Shown here piece after piece: positions 50,135 to 60,310 of a stretch of 64,000 nucleotides of DNA (position 1 is its first letter; the number at the start of each line of letters is the position of its first letter). The position numbers and the translations under genes were made by a program. This stretch comes from Stentor coeruleus. Lineage: Eukaryota; Ciliophora; Heterotrichea; Heterotrichida; Stentoridae. The notes beneath the pieces were generated by a model. That model was not told the origin of the DNA and ran no database searches. It saw nothing but the letters and a program-made list of their open reading frames with translations. The stretch lies in the NCBI GenBank assembly GCA_001970955.1, contig MPUH01000221.1, positions 1 to 64,000 of the forward strand, in the 5' to 3' direction.

Positions 50135-51697
50135 ATGCTGACACGTATTTTACTGATAGTTTTGATTATTGGTTTAGGTTCAGCTGAGTGTGAGTTCTCG
50201 ATTATGTCATTTGGGGATTTTAATTTAACTTCTGAGAAACAGTTAAAGGATATTATTAAGAAGGAAAATGTTTTCCTTTTAGGATTAACTTCTGGGGATT
50301 GTCAGGGATGCTGTGAGTCAGAAAACTTTTATCAAACTTTGATGGAAACTCTTGACAAGTACAGACCAAGAATCCCTTTTATCCGTCACAACCTGCAAAA
50401 AAGTAACTTTATTTCTAAATACATACCTGAACAAGACAAACTACCAGCAATCTACGGGGTTAAAAAAGGTACCTTCTTCAAATATCACGACATGCAAGAC
50501 TCGTTAAAAATTCTCAGATTCGCTGATCGTCTAATCTCCCCTGTTTTCTACATGAAAAACCTAACTGAAGTTTTAGAATACCTAAACCCAGCAACAGGAG
50601 GTTTCAATTCCCTAAAACTCCTCGCTGTTCTTGATGACTCAGATCTTAAGCAAGATTATGAGAAATCAGTAGAAAAGCTCGGAAATTGGTTTACAACAGA
50701 AATCAGAGCAATAATCGATAGAAACCTCATTAAAGAACTTAGAAAAATTCGTCCTGATATCGGATATAACACTTTAATCCTCATAAGACAAGATGATACA
50801 AAAATGACTGATATATTAGCAACTGAAAATCTTTATAAATGGATTCTAAACAACTGTGTAGGTTTAGTCGAAGAATTAACTCCTTATAATTTCCAAATGT
50901 ATAGTACTACAACTATACCTATGATTATACTTTTTTTAGACCCAAAAAATCATTATCATAACAATTATATAGAAGAATATAAAAAAAGTGCAAGGAAATT
51001 TGAAGGTAAAATTAGATACTCATGGTTAGATGCAACTAAACCTGATTATATAGAAAAACGTAGACGTTTAGGACTTGTTACAGAAATATTACCAAGTATA
51101 GCTTTTAATGTTAGAAATCAAATAATATATCCTTATCCTGAAGGTATGGAATTTATTGAAAAAAACATAGACACTTTTGCACAAGGGTATATTGATGGTA
51201 AAAAATCAAATCAACCAACATTTTATACACCAAAAGATATAAACCTTTTATCATGTAAAAATTTGAAATATGATGATTTTGAAGATGTTGTTTATGAAGA
51301 AGGGGTTGATGTGGTTTTGTTTCTTTATACATCTCATAATCATAAAGATTCTGAAAAATTTTCAAATGTTTTTAATAAAGTATGTGAAAAATTCACAGAT
51401 TTGGGTTATAAGAGTCTTGAGGTTTATGTATATGATAATGCTGTGGAGAAACCGTATAAGACTTTACCAACTGGGAAATTCCCGAGGGTGTTGATATCTC
51501 CGGCTTATAGTAAAAATGATCCTTTGGTTGTGTTTAATGGGGAGTTTAATGTTGAAAAAATTATGAAGTTTGTTGAGAAAAATGCGGATGTACAAGTTGT
51601 TATACCTGATGAGAATGAGGATAATAAGGAGAATATGCAGGAAATTAAGGCTTTAGAAGATACTGATGGAGAAGTTAAGGGTAAGGAGGAGTTATAA
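50135..51697 (+). CDS. ER thioredoxin-fold protein, PDI-like
   Basis: A 520-residue protein. Residues 1-17 (MLTRILLIVLIIGLGSA) form a signal peptide, and the C terminus ends KEEL, a KDEL-type ER retrieval signal. The first thioredoxin-like domain has a CQGC motif at Cys56-Cys59; the middle region (about 160-360) and a further domain (about 380-490, with DVVLFLYTSHNHKD) look like thioredoxin folds without cysteine pairs. This resembles protein disulfide isomerases with one active and several inactive domains, such as the calsequestrin/ERp family. A redox or chaperone role in the ER is likely. The tail before KEEL is acidic (DENEDNKENMQEIKALEDTD), as in other ER lumenal calcium-binding chaperones. 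Start is the first ATG. Confidence 0.85.
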   Translation: MLTRILLIVLIIGLGSAECEFSIMSFGDFNLTSEKQLKDIIKKENVFLLGLTSGDCQGCCESENFYQTLMETLDKYRPRIPFIRHNLQKSNFISKYIPEQDKLPAIYGVKKGTFFKYHDMQDSLKILRFADRLISPVFYMKNLTEVLEYLNPATGGFNSLKLLAVLDDSDLKQDYEKSVEKLGNWFTTEIRAIIDRNLIKELRKIRPDIGYNTLILIRQDDTKMTDILATENLYKWILNNCVGLVEELTPYNFQMYSTTTIPMIILFLDPKNHYHNNYIEEYKKSARKFEGKIRYSWLDATKPDYIEKRRRLGLVTEILPSIAFNVRNQIIYPYPEGMEFIEKNIDTFAQGYIDGKKSNQPTFYTPKDINLLSCKNLKYDDFEDVVYEEGVDVVLFLYTSHNHKDSEKFSNVFNKVCEKFTDLGYKSLEVYVYDNAVEKPYKTLPTGKFPRVLISPAYSKNDPLVVFNGEFNVEKIMKFVEKNADVQVVIPDENEDNKENMQEIKALEDTDGEVKGKEEL

Positions 51698-51877
51698 AGT
51701 AAGTTAATAGGGTTTAGAATTTAAGATGGGTGTTAATATGGGAATGAGTTTTTTTTATGTGTAGTAATTATAGGATTAGATTATTATAATCAAAATATAG
51801 ATTCAATCTTATCTATTATTAAATCTAATCCCAATCTTCACAAAATTCTGTTTTATCATTAAAATTAAAAATCAAAT

Positions 51878-54519
51878 TTAGCTTTCCAGTTCTCCTAAAA
51901 GGCATTTCAAAATACTTTCACAGTTAAAAGATAAAGGATATGGCAAGCTAATTGCCTCTTTAATCGCACATTTCAAAGACTGTNCTAAAAGGCATTTCAA
52001 AATACTTTCACAGTTAAAAGATAAAGGATATGGCAAGCTAATTGCCTCTTTAATCGCACATTTCAAAGACTGTTTCTGAGAGTTCTTATTTGCAAACTCT
52101 GTTAAGATTCCTTCAACTGTAAAATTCTTACTAATCGATCTTGCTGTGCTATTTCTAACATAAAAATGCTCATCATGCAATCCAAGTATCAAAGTTCGAA
52201 ATTGTGAAGGACCAATCAACCCAAGTCCTTTAGCGGCTTGTGCTCTAATAATATGGTTCATATCTTTAGTAAAAGCTTCAATAAGCATCATTTCTCCTTG
52301 TGGGCCAAGGTCAATAATACATTGTATGCATATATCTCTAATATCTTTACATGGATCTTTTAAAAACTTCATATAAAGTGGCATAAGATTATTAGGTTTA
52401 AGATAAACCAGTCTATTATTCGCCCGATCCGCTATACTTTTCAATGATAATAACGATTCTTTTCTTATAACCGGGGTATTTTCTGTGCTTAATTTAAAAA
52501 GTATTTCAATAACATAGTCTATAGTATTAGAGTCAACATTAGAAAACCCTAAAGCTCTTATAATAGCAGTCCTTATTACCAAATTCCCAATTGGTTCTTT
52601 CATCATAATCTCAATAACTTTTTTTTCCCCTTCTGATCCTAGTTTTACTATAGTTTCAGCAACATAATTTCTATTGATACTTCCTTCTTTGAGTTTTTTT
52701 ATTAATATAAGGATTAATGTTTTTGCGGCGGGCTTGCCCGCCGATGATAAAGATAAACATGCTGCATTACGAACTTGTAGATATTCATCTTTAAGTAAAA
52801 GTATAAGCTCAGAACATGCACGGGTTGAATCGTTACCAAGACGCCCAATAGCCCATGCGGCCATAGCTCTAACTTGAGGCTCATTATCTTTTAAAGCTCG
52901 AATAAGACAATCAACAGAATCTAAAGCTTCTGGTATTGAAACTTCAGCTAAAATTTGAACAGCGGTTTTTTTAACTTCAGTACTTGGATCACGGAGGGCC
53001 ATGCATATGGCCCTGATTGCAGAAACGCTTAATAAACCAGGTTCGGAAAATTCAGAAACAGATCTTTCAGTCATTTTTATGTTTTCAGGGAGCAATGGGA
53101 AAGCGTTGGTACTGAAAATTAAACTTTCTCCTTTAGACCATCTTTGTAAAGCAGCAAGGAAATCTCTTGGGCTTATAGCGAGGACTGCTTCTGAGTATGG
53201 ATCTTCTAATATACTCACAGTAGGTCCTTTGTACTTCCATAATGATCCTGGGAGGATGCCTTCTGTGTAATCTTTGCTATCATCTTCAAGCCAAATAGTA
53301 ATTTGTTTAGGTTTTTCTGGACACGTAAAACTTAAAGCCTGCAAACAAGCAATCCTAACATCTTGGTTTTGATGGGTTTTCAACAACCTTATCAAAGATT
53401 TTTCCCCAATAGTTCCATATATCCTTAAAATCGAAGCTGGGAGTATTTTATTTCCAAAACCTGATATTATCTGCTCAAATATATTAATAACCCCAGAATC
53501 AGCAACAACATTATACATCCTACTCAAAGCTAGCATAGCAAGTTCTTTAACCCCAATCGGGCTATTTAAAATATCCTGCGCTAGCGCAGGAACAAGTATA
53601 GATTTCTGTATAATATTAGTAAGTAACAATCTTTCAAGAATCCAATTTTTAAAATATTTCTGTTCATTACTAGCCGTAGATATCAAATATTTTATCCCTA
53701 ATGGACCAAGATTAAATAAGCAAGCAAAAGCTGATGAATACAAACTCTCATGTACAGATGTTTCATCATGATGCATTATTTCCCCTATAATCTGAAGTTT
53801 TTGTATTGATATTGGGAAATTACCACATTCACCTATAATAAACATTAAACATTCAAGAAACTCATCATCTTGATCCTCCCAGTCTTTAAGGCTTATAAAT
53901 AATGTATCTAATATCATTTGGATTATTGATTCAGTTTTAGATGTTTTTATAATATTGTTTATACAGTATAATGCACTAAATTTCAAATCTTTACATGGAC
54001 TTTTTATGAATTCTAAGTATTTTATAACTTTTAAATCCAAATCCAGCTTTTCGACATCCCCAAATTCACAGTCTTTAACATTATTATACCTTGTTTCAAG
54101 CATATCTTTGTTGTTTTCAAATGGATTACTTTCAAGATAATAATTTGAAAACCTTTCTACTGCACTTTTATCTGGACTTGCCCTAAGGCCTGATTTTTCT
54201 GAGGACTGACTTGTGATTTGAATACTTTTTCGAAGGATTTTCATTCTTTTTTGTTTAGATGCAGAGTTCACTGACCAATCTTGTTCGAGAACATCGTTTA
54301 GGATTTTATTTGTGGTTGTTTGTAGGCGGATACTTTGGAAAAACTATCAGAAATGTGACTTTTTGTTCTTTTTGAAGATTTTGTTGGGGTTTTGAATGAA
54401 GATGAGGGAAGATATCGGGTTGGACTTGATGATGAGATAGAGTATTTATTGTTTTTGCGAGTACAAACTGAGATGGGTCGTGTGTATTCAGTATCAGGAG
54501 AAATGAAATCTATATTCAT
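51878..54519 (-). CDS. HEAT-repeat protein 2, paralog; frame break near the N terminus and artefactual duplication
   Basis: Paralog of the HEAT protein at 5824-8397. The main frame (51878-54271) holds the HEAT solenoid (LKDNEPQVRAMAAWAIGRLG, LKDEYLQVRNAACLSLSSAG) and opens only at GTG. The N-terminal motif ISPDTEY and disordered region sit in another frame from the ATG at 54519. The two frames meet around 54310-54350, where the sequence aligned with the paralog continues as SIRLQTTTNKILNDVLEQDW. I could not find a 15- or 16-nt intron that restores phase, so this is either a one-base sequencing error in a homopolymer or a real frameshift. Near the C terminus an N at 51984 adds a false 30-codon duplication. 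A real, single gene is most likely. Confidence 0.75.
51895..52073. repeat. Artefactual duplication around a single N inside a gene (89 bp)
   Basis: The N at 51984 separates identical 89-nt copies (51895-51983 and 51985-52073). The paralogous HEAT protein has only one copy of this C-terminal segment. Confidence 0.9.
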
Positions 54520-55244
54520 GAAAAAATTTATAGGCCAACTGCCATTATGGTTTTTTAGAAGTTTTGAAACTTGTAAATGATGGAGTTTTTAGTAGGTTTG
54601 ATTGAGTTTGTGCTTAATTGTTGGAAGATATAGAAATATTGTGAGTTTGTGTGATTTTTTTTGATTTTGTAAGAAAAGTTTGAAAAGGGTTTTTGAAGCA
54701 TTTTTTTCCTAAAATTTAGCGCTAAAAACATAGAAGATTTTGATTAATAGATGATGTGGTTTTGGTGTGGTTTTGATTAATAGATGATGTGGTTTTGGTG
54801 TGGTTTTGATATGGATTTTGTGATATAAGAATAGAATTTATATAGTAGATTAAGTGTAGCAATATATTTTTTTCTTATGAAAATCAATTTAAATTCGAAA
54901 GGAAAAATTTGTGATGATGATATATTCGCTAGCACTGAGGAGTTGTATATCGAAAATGTACTTTGATACAATTTATGAAAATATAACCACGTCAGTATAT
55001 CATTAGAAAATATTCATACCAATAAAAAAAAACGAAATAGTTTTCTAAGTTTTGACGCATAATCCACAAGAATTCTATTATTATTTCTATGTGCATTTAA
55101 CATAGAATTTATTGAATCATTATTAAAAATACCTCACAAACTCCTGAAATTCCTTGATTCCAAGTTTCCAACTCAACAATTAGCCCTTATAAAAATCACC
55201 CTCTATCTCAGTATATAAAAAAACATTAATTTTATTATCATATC
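54520..55244. other. Intergenic, about 700 nt
   Basis: G+T-rich on the plus strand up to about 54810, A+C-rich from about 55060. Contains the 33-bp minisatellite; no gene was found. Confidence 0.5.
54738..54803. repeat. 33-bp minisatellite, about 2.3 copies
   Basis: Two exact 33-nt units (54738-54770 and 54771-54803) and the start of a third. G+T-rich, in the 5' flank of the second HEAT gene. Confidence 0.85.
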
Positions 55245-56117
55245 CTAAACTACAAAGTCATAAGACCTAGCTTGCTGATACTTATTCTCTTTATAAGCCT
55301 TCAAATATTCAATTTTCCTAAAACTATGCAAAAATATTCCAGGGATTACTAGCAAGCACCCAATCCCAACAGCACAATAATTAACCAAACTATGCCCAAC
55401 ACCAGCACTAACAAACATACTAAGCGGTAAACTGTAGCAAATATTCCATAAATAATACCCTCCCATAACAATAACCATATCATGCTCTTTCCCTAATTCA
55501 TTAACAAACCCATTAGCCATAGCAAGAACCCCAATACTAACAACTAAAGCTAAAATCATATACAACCCATCCTCAGCTTTAGAAAAAACATCAGCGCAAA
55601 TCCAAAAAATTTTCATTCCAGCAACAGCAAAACTACTGATTTGTGCTGGAATCCCAGTTTCGACTATAATCCTCCCAGCAAAATACCCAAGTCTTCTAAG
55701 AACTAAAGTGCATATTAGACTAGAAAATGTATAAAGGTAATAATAAAGATCAAATAATTGACGAAAAGATTCTTGGGTAACTTTGAATTGTGTTCCTCCA
55801 AAAAGCATTACTATAATATAACTACTAAAAATACACATTGATCCAAAGGTTTCAGCATTTGAGTATTTACGTTTTTCGTCTTTAATCAGAATATGTTTGA
55901 ATATTGCTATATGAGAACTTGAAAGAAGAACGTAAGTTGATAATGGAAGGACTATTATGGAACATAATTCTAAGATTAGACCTAGATATAGGATATATGA
56001 GATACGGTTGTGAATTGTATTACGTAAAGGGAGGATACGGTGGAGGAAATGGGAAGACTCTTGAAGATAGATACCTAGGAATAAACCTAGTGATCCTGTT
56101 ATATGGGGAAAATCCAT
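55245..56117 (-). CDS. Multi-pass membrane protein, unknown
   Basis: A 290-residue protein with eight to nine hydrophobic segments, among them ISYILYLGLILELCSIIVLP (about 38-57), FGSMCIFSSYIIVMLFGG (about 90-107), LYMILALVVSIGVLAMANG (about 187-205) and YCAVGIGCLLVIPGIFLHSF (about 248-267). No signal peptide. Short charged loops and a polar C terminus ending SYDFVV, which could serve as a sorting tail. I do not recognise the family; a small-molecule transporter-like fold would fit the size and the even spacing of helices but is not shown. Start is the first ATG. It is not clearly related to the membrane protein at 36551-37405. Confidence 0.75.
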   Translation of the reverse strand: MDFPHITGSLGLFLGIYLQESSHFLHRILPLRNTIHNRISYILYLGLILELCSIIVLPLSTYVLLSSSHIAIFKHILIKDEKRKYSNAETFGSMCIFSSYIIVMLFGGTQFKVTQESFRQLFDLYYYLYTFSSLICTLVLRRLGYFAGRIIVETGIPAQISSFAVAGMKIFWICADVFSKAEDGLYMILALVVSIGVLAMANGFVNELGKEHDMVIVMGGYYLWNICYSLPLSMFVSAGVGHSLVNYCAVGIGCLLVIPGIFLHSFRKIEYLKAYKENKYQQARSYDFVV

Positions 56118-57160
56118 TTGTATATGTTTTATATACGTTTTTTTGAATAAATATGAGAAGTTTGGTGAGATTTTTTAGGAAGAGAAGAGAGGAAATTCGT
56201 TTTTAGTGTTGGAAATGGGCTTTTTGGTTGATGAGGATGAAATTTGAAAGGATTTTTGGGTTAAGGTTTTTTGGGAAAGATATTTTTGGTGTTTTTGGAA
56301 GGTTTGAGAATGTGTTGGAGGTAGAGTTTGTGGATTTTTTTGGATGAGAGGCTTGCTTTTGATTGAAATTAGGATAAAATGAGGTAAAAGTTGAAATAAA
56401 AATATGATTAAGGGCATATTTATAATAAAAATTAGGATAAAAATTTACAGTTTTAAGGATTATTGGAGATGTAGTTGATAAATAAAGGTTTGGTAGAAGT
56501 GAATTTTTTAGTTTTGAGAAAGAAGAAAAAAAATTCGCTAAGATGAGATTATCTTAACTTAATATCCCATATTTTTTTTTCATGGTGGTCTTATAATGAT
56601 ATAATATTTGCATATTTTTTTGTCATCTTTATCATATGTTTATCTTCAATATATAAACAATTTTGCAATTTATTTATTATATAGTTTGCACTCAAAAAAA
56701 TTAAATATATAAGTTCAACTCTCAGGATGATAATATATTTAAATGATATATATATTATAAATAATCTACTTCATAGCCTAACTACCAAAATCATTCTTAT
56801 AAATATCTAATATTCTCTAATATCCAAACTCACTCCCACTATGCAAATGAATTAACGTCTTTACAAAAAAATCAATCAAATTTTTTTTTTCCTTTCAACT
56901 TTTAATCAAAAAATCCCTCTTCTTCAAAATTACTAAATACCTTCTCCCTCAAAAGCCCAACAAAAATTCAACCCATAAAAATCCAAAATTTCCCTAAAAA
57001 ATCATCCTTTCCACCTAAAATCCTTATAATCTTAACCTCGCAATCCCCTTCAAAAAATTTTCCTCATCATCAAACTTCCCCAAGACAAAATTCTAACTTC
57101 CAAAACCCTAAATTCCAAAGCTACATCCATTATTAAACAAGGCTATAATTTAAAATACAA
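56118..57160. other. Divergent intergenic region, about 1 kb
   Basis: Strongly G+T-rich on the plus strand from 56130 to about 56520 and strongly A+C-rich from about 56760 to 57150. An 80-codon minus-strand frame at 56175-56417 is a by-product of that composition. No gene was found. Confidence 0.5.
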
Positions 57161-57916
57161 ATGGCTGCAAATGCTAAACAAAGGACCCCAGCATCTCAGC
57201 TGCATCTCGAAAAGCAAGTGGCCGACAAGATATGGATCCAGCCACCAAAATCTTCTATCAAGCCTCAAAGCCGTAACCCAATAACCCAAGAAGATATAGA
57301 AGTTCCTCCTCATCCAACATATAAAAAATCCCCTTTTATAGGCAATGGTCCTAAACCTCAAGGTATCGCTATGGGTCAATATGCTGAAAAAGGTAAAAAA
57401 TCTGATGTTTTTGGTGATCCAATTCAAGACTCAAAACCTTCAAGAAAATATATTTCCCATTCAAACAGTGAAACTTTTATCCCATATCAAAGCTTAAAAA
57501 AATCTGAATATCAACCTCCTGAGCGTAACCCAATAACCCAAGAAACATTAGATTCTTATAACCCAAGAATCAGAACTAAGATTAGCGAAAGCTCTGCTTT
57601 CGCCCATTTACATGATGGTGAAGGGGAGGTAATTAAACAAAGGGATAATATATAGTAATATATATACAGCTATGAACATATGAAAAGAAGTGTATTTAAT
57701 CCTGAGGTAGTTCAACAGAAACGTTTAGCTAAAGAATGTAATACTTATGCTGTTGAAGCTGGAAGTGTTATGAAACATGAGACTCCGGGGATTTCAGTAT
57801 CAAATGACCCAACTAAAAACACTATAAGAAATGAGGATTTGATGCAAAAAAGAGTCCTTGAAGGAAATGCTAAAATTTATAGTGTACGACGCAATGAGTC
57901 TAATGTGACTTTTTAA
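57161..57916 (+). CDS. Basic disordered protein with repeated RNPITQE motif, two exons
   Basis: 246 residues after removal of a 15-nt intron at 57655-57669; exon 1 57161-57654, exon 2 57670-57916. The splice turns a TAG/TAA pair into RDNIYYEHMKRSVFNPE. The protein is rich in Lys, Pro, Ser and Asn. The motif RNPITQE occurs twice, about 85 residues apart (at about 38 and 122), each followed by a Pro/Tyr segment. Exon 2 is a mixed-charge helical region. Proteins with spaced short repeats like this often lie along microtubules, but I cannot assign a family. A+C-rich 5' flank fits a plus-strand gene. The minus-strand 94-codon frame here is a shadow. Confidence 0.8.
57655..57669 (+). other. 15-nt intron in the RNPITQE-repeat gene
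   Basis: GTAATATATATACAG. It lies between two frames that would otherwise be separate ORFs and contains in-frame stops. T9-A10 and CAG at the 3' end. Confidence 0.88.
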
Positions 57917-57966
57917 GAATAATTTAGTCATTCATAGTCAATATTAATACTTTATATATAATACTA

Positions 57967-58360
57967 TCAACATCTTAGGCTTGACGATAAGGATTTTTCT
58001 TCTCGATCTTCGCCACTGAGCTTTTGAAAATTAACTAAAACCTTAAAGTCTTATCAGAACTAAATTAGTCCTATTAGTTGATTGACACATTCCTAAAACC
58101 CTTATTGTATGTTCATAAAACTCTGATATTTTACTCATATCCTCATATTTCCATAATATCAACTGATTTTGTGAATACCCCCATACACACTTAAAAGCAT
58201 TTTTATTATATTTATTACATTCTAAAGAGTATACTTGACTATCTAAATCTATAGAGTTTATGCATACTATACCAAAGCTTAATTTGCTTATCAGAACTCC
58301 TAATAATTGTTTTTTCCAAGGACACCAAGCTATAGCTTTAACTTCAGCTTTATGTTCATT
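57967..58360 (-). pseudogene. Decayed fragment of a Cdc20/Cdh1 (FZR1)-like APC activator
   Basis: Minus-strand sequence still reads NEHKAEVKAIAWCPW, then CVWGYSQNQLILWKYEDMSK and EHTIRVLGM, which match the last WD40 blades of Cdh1/Cdc20 (HKAAVKAIAWSP, HGYSQNQILVWKYPS, GHSYRVL). Between and after these the usual blade residues are lost: the expected GGGTADRCIRFWN stretch is not recognisable, and the end of the last blade is out of frame. Upstream of 58360 nothing resembles the rest of the protein, so the fragment is 5'-truncated to about 390 nt. Family identity is firm because GYSQNQ..LWKY is diagnostic. It is probably a duplicated piece of a functional gene elsewhere. Confidence 0.8.
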
Positions 58361-58964
58361 TAATTGATAATAGAAAAAGGTAAAAAGTTTATGATAATTT
58401 GGTAAATTTTTGATAATGGATGTATATGATAAGTTTTAAAATATTTTATGTTAATAAAGATTTAATAGGTTTACTAATTGAATAATAAATAATTGTAAAT
58501 AAAATGTGAGATTTGTTAGCTAAAGGAGTTAAAGCTTAAGTACAAATTATATCAACAAAATTGTAAATGTAAAATAAACTCTAGATTAAAAAAAAATCGA
58601 AATTATCGATGAGATAATTATAATGTCTAAATTTCTAAAATATACATAAACAAAAGAATACTACTCACTACAATCTTAAAATCTTCAATCCACTTTTACT
58701 TTACTACTCATCTACTATTAACCCTTCAACTATTTCTAAATCTCATAATCCATCATCTTTCAAACTATTTTAATTATCCCCCTAATAATTTTCTAGCCAA
58801 AACTCAATATAAAAAAATCTTAATAAAAATTCAAAAACTGCAAAAAAACGAAACTCTCAAATTCTTAAACCCACCATCTAACAATTCTAACCTCATCGAA
58901 AAACATATTTAAAATCAAATTGTTTAATGATATATAAACAAATTTCTAAGCTAAAAAGTTTTTC
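58361..58964. other. Intergenic, about 600 nt
   Basis: No gene was found. A+C-rich on the plus strand from about 58640 to 58920, the expected 3' flank of the small minus-strand gene that follows. Confidence 0.45.
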
Positions 58965-59246
58965 TCATTTCAACTGGTTAAGTACTCCTAAAATATCAGT
59001 TTCTTCTTCTTCTTCTCTATAAGAATTAAGTTTTTCCCTTACAGGAGAGATATCAGAATTGAAAATTTGATATGATTTTTGTATAAGATGATCTTTAGTA
59101 ATAACTTGACGATTATTACAAATTTTTCTAGTTTTTATACGAAATAAAGGACTAGAAGCTATTAATGTAGAAGGTTTGGTTCGGTTTTTTTTTAAGCTGA
59201 TCGTAGGAAGGCGTGATTCAGAGGATACTTTAATAAGACTATCCAT
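58965..59246 (-). CDS. Small basic hypothetical protein
   Basis: A 93-residue frame with an ATG. The product is rich in Ser, Lys and Arg, with a short acidic helix at the end (NSYREEEEETDILGVLNQLK). No domain is recognised. It is supported by its flanks: A+C-rich on the plus strand to the left and G+T-rich to the right, as for the other minus-strand genes, and by its codon-like composition compared with both flanks. It may be a short adaptor or the single visible exon of something longer. Confidence 0.55.
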   Translation of the reverse strand: MDSLIKVSSESRLPTISLKKNRTKPSTLIASSPLFRIKTRKICNNRQVITKDHLIQKSYQIFNSDISPVREKLNSYREEEEETDILGVLNQLK

Positions 59247-60310
59247 TATTATTATTTTATTAATAATAAACTAATTAAAAACTTAATAATTTAGGTTACT
59301 GTATGTAGGCTTTGAAACTTATAAAGAGATTTCTTGTGAAATAATTTTGGAAAATCATACTTTTATGATGAAAACGAGATTGAACTTTGGGAAATTTTGA
59401 TTAATGATGATTTTTAGTAAAATAAATGATTTAGGGTTTTTGAAGGTTTTAAATGCAAAAAAGAACACTGGGGTTATATTATATCAGAAATCTTTGGGTT
59501 AAAATTTTATTTGGAATTGATATAAAAATGAGATTTTGGTTTTACAGGCCTTTTTTTGATTAATTGCTATGTGATAGCTTTAAATATGTATTTGATGTCT
59601 GTTGTGATGCATAAATTTTTGTGTTATAGGCAAATATATTGGGATATTAGAAGCTTAATAGATTATAAAGATATTATTGTAAAGGGTATAATTAAAATAA
59701 CTTAAGCCAATATATCTATTCTTGTTTTATAAAGTTTAGCAAATAAACTGTTATTTTTTATAGAGTTACATAAAGATTATTAATATTTGAAATTCAATTG
59801 AGTATGATATATCTGAGTATTCTATTATAATCGAATCTAATAAATCTCCTATGCATTCTGTGGTCTTAATACAGCATTTTATAGTCTTTATTTACTGAAG
59901 TTGCGGTCAAACCTTTCACAAGTAGTTTCAAAACTTGCTTATTTATTTCAAAGTTAATATTTCAGGGAGAATTTCGTTGAGATAGTTTTTGATAAAAATT
60001 CGATATTTTAGTTGTTTTTTTGTCTCTCGGCATAGCAATTATTATTATTATTATTAATTACGGTTTACCGTTCCCGTTAAGGGAACCATTATTCCTTAGG
60101 CATAGCAATTATAAGAAATTATCTCAGAGTATATGAAAGTGAATAAAATTTCATAATATAAACACATTGATTATATAAAGGAAATTGGCTCAACAGGAAA
60201 TGATATTTAAGTTTTTGATACACAAGATTTCCCAGCTTTGAAGTTTTCCCCTACAAATAAAATGTGATTAACTATAAACCCTACACATATCCTATAATAT
60301 TTCTAATCTA
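59247..60310. other. Intergenic, about 1 kb
   Basis: G+T-rich on the plus strand to about 59650, then mixed. Contains a small hairpin-bearing insertion-like element at 60029-60112. No gene was found. Confidence 0.5.
60029..60112. repeat. Hairpin segment between 14-bp direct repeats
   Basis: GGCATAGCAATTAT occurs at 60029-60042 and 60099-60112. Between them lie an ATT-microsatellite and a perfect hairpin GTTCCC-GTTAA-GGGAAC. The layout resembles a small insertion with a target-site duplication; a replication slip is an alternative. Confidence 0.6.

Noticed and set aside
56175-56417. 80-codon minus-strand frame rich in Pro, Gln, Thr and Lys
   Set aside because: Its composition follows directly from the G+T-rich plus strand; no ordered segment.
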